The notes under the pieces were generated by a model. The model did no database searches and had not been told where the DNA came from. It saw only the letters and a program-made list of their open reading frames with translations. Of a stretch of 10,905 bases of DNA, positions 5,868 through 10,905 are shown piece after piece. The position numbers and the translations under genes were made by a program. The stretch comes from Ruminococcaceae bacterium UBA7030 (GTDB lineage Bacteria; Bacillota; Clostridia; Oscillospirales; Acutalibacteraceae): contig DLBD01000038.1 of assembly GCA_002494125.1 (NCBI GenBank), positions 1 to 10,905 on the forward strand. Reading direction: 5' to 3'. Numbering within the stretch: the first letter of the stretch is position 1; every line of letters begins with the position of its first letter.

Positions 5868-7499
5868 TTTATAAAGCACTAACCAGCGTCCTGACTCCTC
5901 AACTAAGTAAGTGCTGTCGTACTCAAGCATATCGGATTTATCCTTTTCGACGATGCAAAAATCGTCTGAAAGAACTGTGTTTTTCTGAAGATTTCTTATT
6001 TCGATGCTATTGTCTTCTGTAAGAGGAACATCTTTTTCAAGTTTAACATACCTTCTGAACATTTCTTCTTTTGCATCTGTAAACTTTATATTGCTGTCCA
6101 TATAATAATTTCTGCTATATACAGAAAGTCTTACCGCATATTCAGGATTATCTTCATATATTACAATTTTATCCTCGCCAAGCTCTTCTGCTCTTTCAAG
6201 GCAGGAATAATAGTCATCTCCGTAAAGAATATCATGTTTGGGGAATGTGTTAGGATAAAGATATAAAAACTGAAAATTAAAAAGCAAAAATGAAAGCACG
6301 AGATAAATGCTTATAAGCTTCTTAAATTCAAAACGCTTTATTGCTGAGAATAAAACCGTAATTCCAACGCCCTCAATCGGAATCATAAGATATGTCAACG
6401 TTGCATATCTGTAAAAAATGCCAAAATGCGGGTCATTATTAAACGCGATAAATACAGCGAAAGCAGCAGCAGAAGAAACAAGGACCGCACCCTGAACAAG
6501 ACTTAATTTTCTGTTCTTTTTCCTGACCATTGTCAGCATAACAATTATTCCGAAGAAAAAGAAAATACCTCCACCGAGATTTGCAAACTGAAAGATATTA
6601 AGCCCGAGAGAGCCCATACTGAAGTCAATAAATCCGAGCATCAATGCCGCCATTGAAAAATTGAGCGCAAGATTCGGCACAAGCCCTGAAATGCCGTCTG
6701 ACATTGCCGTGCTGTTATCCCGCACATAATACGGCATATCACTGAAGCTAAAGCCGAACAAGGTAAAGCTTGGAATAACCTTTGTTGCAACAAGTCCGAA
6801 AAGAATAAACGGCATTGAAGCGATGACAAGTGTTATAAAGCTTACTGCCGTCTCCTTTATACCCACCTTCTTTTTTACAAGAAGGATGATAAAAAGCACG
6901 GCAATAAAAACAGGAATGACAAACACCGATGCGATATAGCTGTAAAATCCAAGGGCGAAAAAAAGCATAGAAAGGCAATAGTATCTTATCTTTTCCGTGT
7001 TGAGCGCCCTTACAATAAAGTAAAGAGCAAAGGCAAGAAAATGTCCGAAGAAATTGCAGTCAAGAAGATATACGCCTGAAAAAATAAGCCAAGGTGAAAT
7101 ACAGGAAAGAGCAATTATAACTGTTGAATATTTCGATTTTCCGAAAAGCTCTTTTACAAAAAGGCAGAAAGCAAAAAAACTTGCTAAACCGAGGATTAAA
7201 GCAGGAAGCCTTATCGCAAAAAGGCTGTGACCGAACAGCTTTACAAAAAGAGCTGTAACATATGTAGGAAGCGGTGACTGTCCGCCGATAAACCACGTGT
7301 CAAAATATACCGGCAGCCTTTCACCGCAGATGTCTGTAAGGTTTTCCGAAAGCGACTTGCCGTTAAGGGTCAGCATAACCTCGTCAATATGATTTCCGCC
7401 TATTATCAGGTTTGCGGTAAAATATATAATTCTTAAAATAAGCCCTGCAATAACAAGCTTTAATTCAGTTTTATTAAACCTTTCTTTAATGCTTTTCAT
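5865..7499 (-). CDS. GT39-like (ArnT/PMT-type) membrane glycosyltransferase
   Basis: A 544-residue protein with about eleven to thirteen hydrophobic segments in residues 15-415 and a C-terminal soluble domain of about 125 residues. Features of the GT39/ArnT group: a first outer loop with the acidic pair HIDE (D39, E40), then GGQSPLPTYVTALF and FGHSLFAIRLPALILG (about 72-104), matching the usual pattern of a Pro-rich re-entrant segment followed by FG.S..A.RLPA. Such enzymes move a sugar from a polyprenyl-phosphate donor to lipid, protein or polymer acceptors at the outer membrane face; substrate here is unknown. Start is supported by GAGGAAG six bases before the ATG at 7499. It converges on the GT-C/GtrA unit; the pairing suggests a shared surface-glycosylation role, but it has its own promoter. 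Confidence 0.82.
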   Translation of the reverse strand: MKSIKERFNKTELKLVIAGLILRIIYFTANLIIGGNHIDEVMLTLNGKSLSENLTDICGERLPVYFDTWFIGGQSPLPTYVTALFVKLFGHSLFAIRLPALILGLASFFAFCLFVKELFGKSKYSTVIIALSCISPWLIFSGVYLLDCNFFGHFLAFALYFIVRALNTEKIRYYCLSMLFFALGFYSYIASVFVIPVFIAVLFIILLVKKKVGIKETAVSFITLVIASMPFILFGLVATKVIPSFTLFGFSFSDMPYYVRDNSTAMSDGISGLVPNLALNFSMAALMLGFIDFSMGSLGLNIFQFANLGGGIFFFFGIIVMLTMVRKKNRKLSLVQGAVLVSSAAAFAVFIAFNNDPHFGIFYRYATLTYLMIPIEGVGITVLFSAIKRFEFKKLISIYLVLSFLLFNFQFLYLYPNTFPKHDILYGDDYYSCLERAEELGEDKIVIYEDNPEYAVRLSVYSRNYYMDSNIKFTDAKEEMFRRYVKLEKDVPLTEDNSIEIRNLQKNTVLSDDFCIVEKDKSDMLEYDSTYLVEESGRWLVLYK

Positions 7500-7532
7500 A
7501 AGCCACTTCCTCTTAAACTATAATACCTAATA

Positions 7533-7541
7533 AGTATACCA
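7533..7541 (-). promoter_or_regulatory. Extended -10 element for the GT39-like gene
   Basis: On the minus strand TGGTATACT forms an extended -10 box about 34 bases ahead of the GT39-like start. The -35 region (TGTTCA, 17 bases further upstream) is poor, as often seen with extended -10 promoters. Confidence 0.5.
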
Positions 7542-7591
7542 TAAAAAATCTTTTATGAACAGAGCAAAATAACGCTTACACGATAAAACTA

Positions 7592-7620
7592 TTGAACAAA
7601 AGCAGGATAAGTGATATAAT
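7592..7620 (+). promoter_or_regulatory. Strong sigma-A promoter for the small leader unit
   Basis: TTGAAC (7592-7597) and a perfect TATAAT (7615-7620) are exactly 17 bases apart, with TG one base before the -10 (7612-7613). Transcription should start near 7627, immediately at the inverted box GGTTAGTTTTGTCTAAC, and run through the 14-codon ORF to the terminator at 7736-7794. Confidence 0.8.
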
Positions 7621-7670
7621 CATACAGAGGTTAGTTTTGTCTAACTCGATATTTTCGGAGGTGATACTTG

Positions 7671-7715
7671 ATGTATATTTCGGCTGATAACTTCAGCTTG
7701 AAACCTGATTTATAA
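7671..7715 (+). CDS. 14-codon ORF with near-ideal ribosome site (candidate small peptide)
   Basis: The ORF reads MYISADNFSLKPDL and ends in TAA at 7713-7715. GGAGGTGA (7657-7664), six bases before the ATG, matches the 16S tail over eight bases, stronger than that of any other gene in the window. It lies in a compact unit with its own promoter (7592-7620) and terminator (7736-7794), upstream of and in the same direction as a sensor kinase. It does not resemble a regulatory leader peptide I know: no run of a single amino acid. An internal weak hairpin (GCTGA at 7683 with TCAGC at 7693) spans codons 5-9. It might be a peptide signal, a leader peptide, or the remaining start of a decayed gene. 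I do not recognise the sequence. Confidence 0.45.
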   Translation: MYISADNFSLKPDL

Positions 7716-7735
7716 TTCCGTTTTGATAAAAAACA

Positions 7736-7794
7736 AATGCTTTTTGAAAAGGCGATGTGGAATAACGACTTCGTCTTTTCAGAAAGCATTTTTT
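7736..7794 (+). terminator. Rho-independent terminator between leader unit and kinase
   Basis: AATGCTTT (7736-7743) pairs with AAAGCATT (7783-7790), then after a 2x2 internal loop GAAAAG (7746-7751) pairs with CTTTTC (7775-7780), extended by a G-U pair and CGA/TCG. The loop is 15 bases and the stem runs into six T. It should end most transcripts from the 7592 promoter before the kinase. I saw no competing antiterminator helix in the leader, so attenuation is possible but not supported. Confidence 0.85.
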
Positions 7795-7816
7795 GTAAAT
7801 AAAGAGGTTCATTTGT

Positions 7817-7846
7817 TAGACACATAACCGCATAATATGTTATACT
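7817..7846 (+). promoter_or_regulatory. Promoter for the two-component genes
   Basis: TATACT (7841-7846) is preceded by TG one base upstream (extended -10). TAGACA (7817-7822) lies 18 bases away as a -35 and falls inside the right inverted box 7815-7829, so a protein bound there would block or alter the promoter. AAAGGA (7866-7871) is the ribosome site, seven bases before the kinase ATG. Confidence 0.6.
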
Positions 7847-7878
7847 TAAAAAGTAAATACTTTTGAAAGGATAATACC

Positions 7879-9120
7879 ATGACGGAATATATTATTCTGA
7901 TGCCGCTTGGCATTATGATATTCGGTTTACTGACCGTTGTTTTTCGCGATTCATATCTTACTAAAAATCAAAAGCGAATAATGCTCGGCATAATCGGGCT
8001 TATATTTCTTCTCGTTTTACAGAATGTTTTCGACTTTGTTTTGCAGACCTCTGTTTATATGCCGTATGTGAGAACGCTTGTAAGCGTTTTTGGCTACTGC
8101 ATCCGTCCTGCAATTATCGCCTTGTTTTGTAAGCTTGTAAGGCCGGGCGGCAAAAATACATTTGCATGGGCTTTGGTAATAATAAACGCATGCGTGTACA
8201 TCACTGCTTTGTTCTCAAACGCAGTTTTTCAGATTGATGACACAAATCATTATCACGGCGGCACAATAAACGGTTTAAGTAATACAGCGTTTGTTATAAG
8301 TGTAGTCTTGCTTTGTTATTTGATTTATTGCACGGTAATTCAGTACAGGCAGAGGAAAACTTGGCTATGGGTTGCATTTGCAAATGCAGCTATAATTATC
8401 ATTTCCGCATTACTTGACATATCGCCCTTATACCGTGATTATCCTGTTTCATATAATACAATAGCAATAGTGTGTTGCAGTCTTTTCTATTACATATGGC
8501 TTCACCTTGAGTTTGTAAAGGAGCATGAACGGGATTTGATGGCGGAACAGCGCATCAGGATTATGGTGTCACAGATTCAGCCGCACTTTCTATATAACAC
8601 CCTTTCTACTATTCAGGCGCTTTGCAGAATTGACCCGCAAAAGGCGTTTGAAACAACCGGAAAGTTCGGCACTTATCTCAGAAACAATATAGACTATCTT
8701 GACCAGACAGATTTAATTGAACTCGAAAAGGAGCTTGAGCACACAAAAATCTATGCCGAAATTGAAATGCTCCGCTTCCCGAAAATTGAGGTAGAGTATG
8801 ATATCGAGGCAAAAGATTTTTACCTCCCTGCTCTTACAATTCAGCCGCTTGTTGAAAACGCTATCCGTCATGGCGTTAGAAGCCGCGAGCACGGTATTGT
8901 AAAAGTTTCAACAAAAGAAAAAGATGATTATTATGAGATCATTATAAGCGATAACGGTGTCGGTTTTGATATTGAAAATCTTAAGAAAAAGGACGGCACT
9001 CATATCGGAATAAGTAATGTCAACGAAAGGATTTCCGATATGTGCACCGGCACCTTTACTATTGAAAGTGAAATCGACAAGGGTACGATTGTAACAATAA
9101 AGATTCCAAGGAGAGAATAA
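7879..9120 (+). CDS. LytS/YehU-type sensor histidine kinase
   Basis: A 413-residue membrane sensor. The first ~212 residues hold six or seven hydrophobic helices with short loops, so the signal is probably sensed within or near the membrane; one outer loop is His/Asp-rich (DDTNHYHGG, about 120-128). The kinase core is of the His_kinase (PF06580) type: phospho-acceptor H236 in QIQPHFLYNTLSTI, then the ATP-binding N box QPLVENAIRHG (N327), DNGVGF (358-363) and the GTHIGISNVNERI lid region. All motifs look intact. It overlaps the response regulator by a single base (TAATG), so the pair is translationally coupled. The ligand is unknown; the small ORF just upstream is one candidate source of a signal, purely by position. 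Confidence 0.9.
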   Translation: MTEYIILMPLGIMIFGLLTVVFRDSYLTKNQKRIMLGIIGLIFLLVLQNVFDFVLQTSVYMPYVRTLVSVFGYCIRPAIIALFCKLVRPGGKNTFAWALVIINACVYITALFSNAVFQIDDTNHYHGGTINGLSNTAFVISVVLLCYLIYCTVIQYRQRKTWLWVAFANAAIIIISALLDISPLYRDYPVSYNTIAIVCCSLFYYIWLHLEFVKEHERDLMAEQRIRIMVSQIQPHFLYNTLSTIQALCRIDPQKAFETTGKFGTYLRNNIDYLDQTDLIELEKELEHTKIYAEIEMLRFPKIEVEYDIEAKDFYLPALTIQPLVENAIRHGVRSREHGIVKVSTKEKDDYYEIIISDNGVGFDIENLKKKDGTHIGISNVNERISDMCTGTFTIESEIDKGTIVTIKIPRRE

Positions 9121-9917
9121 TGAAAATTATCTGCGTAGACGATGAAGAGCTTGTATTAAGCCTCATTGTATATATGTGCGAACAACTTTCACAGGTTGAC
9201 GAAGTGAAAGGCTTTTCAGACCCCGAGAAAGCCCTTGAATACCTGAAAACCAACTATGCTGACATAGCGCTTCTTGACATTGATATGCCGAAGATGAACG
9301 GCATAACTCTTGCCGTAAAAATAAAAGAGCTTCACCCGAACACATCGGTTATTTTTCTGACGGGGTATTCTCACTACGCTGTTGAGGCATTCAAAATTCA
9401 CGCAAAGGGCTATCTCCTCAAGCCGATTAATAAAGAACAGCTTGAAGAGGAAATACGCTTTGCAATGTCTGAAAATACAAATACTGAATTCCCTCATATA
9501 TTTGCGAAAACCTTTGGTATATTTGATTTTTTAGTAGATGGCAAATCCGTGCGTTTTGCAAGGTCGAAGTCAAAGGAGCTTCTTGCGTACCTTATTGACA
9601 GGCAGGGAGCAGGAGTGAAAAGAGCAGTAGCCTTTGCAACGCTTTATGAGGACGCTTTATATGACCGCAAAATGCAAAAGCAGTTTGACGTTATAGTCCA
9701 CAGCCTGAAGAAAACGCTTGCCGAAAACGGTGTTGGCAATATTCTTGTTATGAACTCGGGAGAGCTTTGCGTTGACACCTCGCTTTTCGAATGTGATTTA
9801 TATAATCTGCTTAAAGGAGATGTTGCGGCAATAAACTCATACCGTGGTGAATATATGAGTACATATCACTGGGCAAGCATGACCGAAGGCGCAATTGAAA
9901 GCATATGCTTTCATTAA
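9120..9917 (+). CDS. Response regulator with SARP-type output domain
   Basis: A 265-residue regulator. The receiver domain (about 1-118) has the acidic pocket D7/D8, phospho-acceptor D53 in LLDIDMP, T81 and K101 in the LLKP motif. The output part starts HIFAKTFGIFDFLVDGKSV (about 126) and continues RSKSKELLAYLIDRQGA, a winged-helix of the OmpR/SARP kind. A helical region with RGEYMSTYHWASMTEG near the end is like BTAD-type segments. The usual partner of LytS-type kinases is a LytTR regulator, so this pairing is a variant known from Clostridia. The ATG shares its A with the kinase stop; AAGGAG sits six bases upstream. Target genes are not evident. It ends three bases before the convergent aldo/keto reductase remnant. 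Confidence 0.88.
   Translation: MKIICVDDEELVLSLIVYMCEQLSQVDEVKGFSDPEKALEYLKTNYADIALLDIDMPKMNGITLAVKIKELHPNTSVIFLTGYSHYAVEAFKIHAKGYLLKPINKEQLEEEIRFAMSENTNTEFPHIFAKTFGIFDFLVDGKSVRFARSKSKELLAYLIDRQGAGVKRAVAFATLYEDALYDRKMQKQFDVIVHSLKKTLAENGVGNILVMNSGELCVDTSLFECDLYNLLKGDVAAINSYRGEYMSTYHWASMTEGAIESICFH
9897..9912. other. Perfect 16-base palindrome at the end of the regulator gene
   Basis: GAAAGCATATGCTTTC is fully self-complementary and can fold as a 6-bp stem with an ATAT loop, followed within a few bases by ATTAATTTTTA. It lies inside the last six codons of the response regulator and may be a weak terminator; the stem is short and low in G+C, so this is uncertain. Confidence 0.3.
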
Positions 9918-9920
9918 TTT

Positions 9921-10209
9921 TTATCTTTCAAACTCAGTTGCTACATCACCCAGCAAATCTCTTATAGGCAAATGCTGCGGACACACCTTTTCGCATTTGC
10001 CGCATTTAATACACTCACTTGCCCTGCCGTTATTGACAGTGTGAACGGTGTTGTAATAATAATCCTGATTCCAGTCATGGAAAGCGGTTTTTGTATTGTA
10101 GTAGGCAAAGAGGTCGGGGATACGGATTGCTTTCGGGCATTCGTTTTCCTCAATGCAGTAACGGCAGGCGCATACATCCGAAGCCGAATTTTTTATCGGA
10201 TAGTTTCAT
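9921..10209 (-). pseudogene. Ferredoxin-tailed aldo/keto reductase, internal deletion remnant
   Basis: The intact family (aldo/keto reductase with a C-terminal 4Fe-4S domain, roughly 370-390 residues) reduces carbonyl substrates. Here only both ends remain. From the ATG at 10209 the frame reads MKLSDKKFGFGCMRLPLLH and stops; this is the family N-terminus. In another frame the sequence then reads CRYCIEENECPKAIRIPDLF, HDWNQDYYY, a ferredoxin motif CIKCGKCEKVCP, and finally LPIRDLLGDVATEFER with a stop at 9921; this is the family C-terminus. About 280-300 codons are missing and the frame is shifted (289 bases is not a multiple of three). The ATG directly follows the flavodoxin stop with no gap and has AAAGGAG nine bases upstream, so it was the second gene of that operon. 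The first Cys of the first iron-sulfur motif also appears lost at the junction. Confidence 0.85.
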
Positions 10210-10722
10210 TTATAAATTCTCCTTTGCCCATTTTACAACGGTTTTTTCTGATTTTTCAGCGTCGGCGCCGTGGACGGCGAGTCCCGTGCCGACGGTTGCG
10301 CCCTGACAGTATTTTTTAAGGGCCGCAGGTGCGCCTGCAAGTCCGCTGCCTTCGTGCGTCATTATCGGGAATACGTTTTTGCCGGTGAAATCAAGCTTTT
10401 CGAGTTGAGTGAAAATCGCCATCGGGTAAGTGCCCCACCAGCACGGACCGGCTACAACAACGTTGTCATAAGCGCTTATGTCGTCAAGATAATTCTTAAG
10501 CTCGGGGCGTGCGTTCTGATTGAGCTCTGCCTTTGCTTCGTCAATGCAGGTCATATACGATTTATCATATTCTTTGACGGTGTCCACCTCAAACAAATCA
10601 GCGCCGACGGCGTCACGGATAAACTCTGCTACGATTTCCGTATTGCCCTTTGCTATGCTCTCAATGGAGCCGTTTACATAGTTTTCGCCCTTCCTTGAAT
10701 AATAGATCACTAAAGTTTTCAT
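10210..10722 (-). CDS. Flavodoxin family protein
   Basis: A 170-residue FMN-binding electron carrier of the Flavodoxin_4 type, probably cytoplasmic. FMN-site features: YYSRKGENYVNGSI at the N-terminus (residues 7-20, phosphate loop), GNTEIVAEFI (26-35), AGPCWWGTYP (91-100) around the isoalloxazine ring, and THEGSG (122-127). Length and motifs look complete. Start: ATG at 10722 with AAGGGA about eight bases upstream and a strong promoter 30-60 bases further. It was followed directly by an iron-sulfur aldo/keto reductase, a frequent partner, which is now broken, so it may have lost its redox partner or serve others. The aldo/keto relationship is inferred from order only. Confidence 0.9.
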   Translation of the reverse strand: MKTLVIYYSRKGENYVNGSIESIAKGNTEIVAEFIRDAVGADLFEVDTVKEYDKSYMTCIDEAKAELNQNARPELKNYLDDISAYDNVVVAGPCWWGTYPMAIFTQLEKLDFTGKNVFPIMTHEGSGLAGAPAALKKYCQGATVGTGLAVHGADAEKSEKTVVKWAKENL

Positions 10723-10752
10723 TTGTTTCTTCCCTTCGTTTTTTTTGCGTTT

Positions 10753-10781
10753 ATTATATAAAATAAGCGAAATAAATTCAA
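10753..10781 (-). promoter_or_regulatory. Sigma-A promoter for the flavodoxin unit
   Basis: On the minus strand TTGAAT (10776-10781) and a perfect TATAAT (10753-10758) are 17 bases apart, with transcription expected to begin about 25 bases ahead of the ATG at 10722. Confidence 0.8.
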
Positions 10782-10862
10782 TCTTTATTTGTCTATTGCT
10801 ATATGTTTTATTATAAAAACTGTGTTCTCAGACAGTTTGACGCAAAAAGAAAAAGGCACGCT

Positions 10863-10895
10863 TTGGGAGAGCCTTCGTAAAGAAGGTTCTCCCAA
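10863..10895. repeat. Stable hairpin at right edge, terminator or dispersed repeat
   Basis: TTGGGAGAGCCTTC (10863-10876) pairs with GAAGGTTCTCCCAA (10882-10895) around a GTAAA loop; the only irregular pair is one G-U. On the minus strand it is followed about ten bases later by a T-rich run (CTTTTTCTTTTT), so it could end a gene that lies to the right of the window, reading leftward. The lack of an immediate U tract also fits a dispersed inverted-repeat element. Between it and the flavodoxin promoter nothing else was recognised. Confidence 0.5.
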
Positions 10896-10905
10896 TTAAA
10901 TTAAT

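Larger units (their letters stand above)
7629..7829. repeat. Pair of related inverted boxes flanking the leader unit
   Basis: The left box GGTTAGTTTTGTCTAAC (7629-7645) is itself an interrupted palindrome, GTTAG-N6-CTAAC. The right box GTTAGACACATAACC (7815-7829) is nearly its reverse complement, differing mainly by two bases of length. The left box begins just after the -10 of the leader promoter; the right box covers the -35 of the kinase promoter. They could be two operators for one regulator or the terminal inverted repeats of a ~200-base mini-element. The GTTAG-N6-CTAAC shape is reminiscent of DtxR-type metal-regulator sites, but that is only a resemblance. No clear target-site duplication was found. 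Confidence 0.5.

Noticed and set aside
7671..7794. Classical amino-acid or antibiotic attenuator
   Set aside because: The 14-residue peptide has no run of a regulatory amino acid and I found no antiterminator helix competing with the terminator.
7631..7825. 64-codon minus-strand ORF spanning the leader region
   Set aside because: It runs exactly from one inverted box to the other, has no ribosome site, lies antisense to a promoter, ORF and terminator, and its product resembles no family I know.
9962..10177. 71-codon minus-strand ORF in the aldo/keto reductase remnant
   Set aside because: Wrong frame; the Cys-rich ferredoxin motif lies in another frame that matches the family C-terminus.
10270..10698. 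142-codon plus-strand ORF
   Set aside because: Antisense to the flavodoxin gene, which has motifs and a promoter; this frame has no recognisable protein.

Overview
The window looks like a chromosomal segment of a low-to-moderate-GC, gut-type Clostridia (Oscillospiraceae/Ruminococcus-like) bacterium. The grounds are the strong AGGAGG-type ribosome sites, A/T-rich sigma-A promoters, a SpoIIQ-type LytM protein (an endospore-former family), a LytS-type kinase paired with a SARP-type response regulator, and a ferredoxin-tailed aldo/keto reductase remnant next to a flavodoxin. The genus is inferred from protein style only; no rRNA or other marker is present.

Left, bases 1-2200, minus strand: the start of a tailed-phage packaging module, in the order terminase small subunit, terminase large subunit, portal protein. 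The portal runs off the left edge. The genes overlap or nearly abut and read out of the window, so the rest of a prophage (or prophage remnant) should lie to the left. No integrase, repressor or attachment site is visible. Between the phage genes and the first host-like gene is a 204-base gap with two identical 20-base palindromic repeats spaced 52 bases apart, followed by a near-consensus promoter.

Middle, bases 2400-7500: a zinc-ribbon membrane protein converges on a SpoIIQ-like LytM/M23 protein across a shared terminator. A two-gene unit (GT-C-like polytopic membrane protein plus GtrA-like flippase family protein) converges on a GT39-like membrane glycosyltransferase across a second bidirectional terminator. 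In both hairpins at least one stop codon is part of the terminator. The GT-C, GtrA and GT39 proteins suggest decoration of a cell-surface polymer with lipid-linked sugars.

Bases 7500-7878 are free of long genes but densely organised: a strong promoter, a 14-codon ORF with a near-perfect ribosome site, a strong terminator, and two related inverted boxes. One box lies just downstream of the first promoter and the other covers the -35 region of the next one. Next come a LytS-type histidine kinase and a receiver/SARP-type response regulator, overlapping by one base.

Right, bases 9921-10722, minus strand: a flavodoxin gene followed with no gap by the wreck of an iron-sulfur aldo/keto reductase. 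Its first ~18 codons are joined out of frame to its last ~90 codons, apparently by a deletion at a short shared sequence. A stable imperfect hairpin lies at the right edge. No tRNA, rRNA, CRISPR array or complete insertion sequence was seen.
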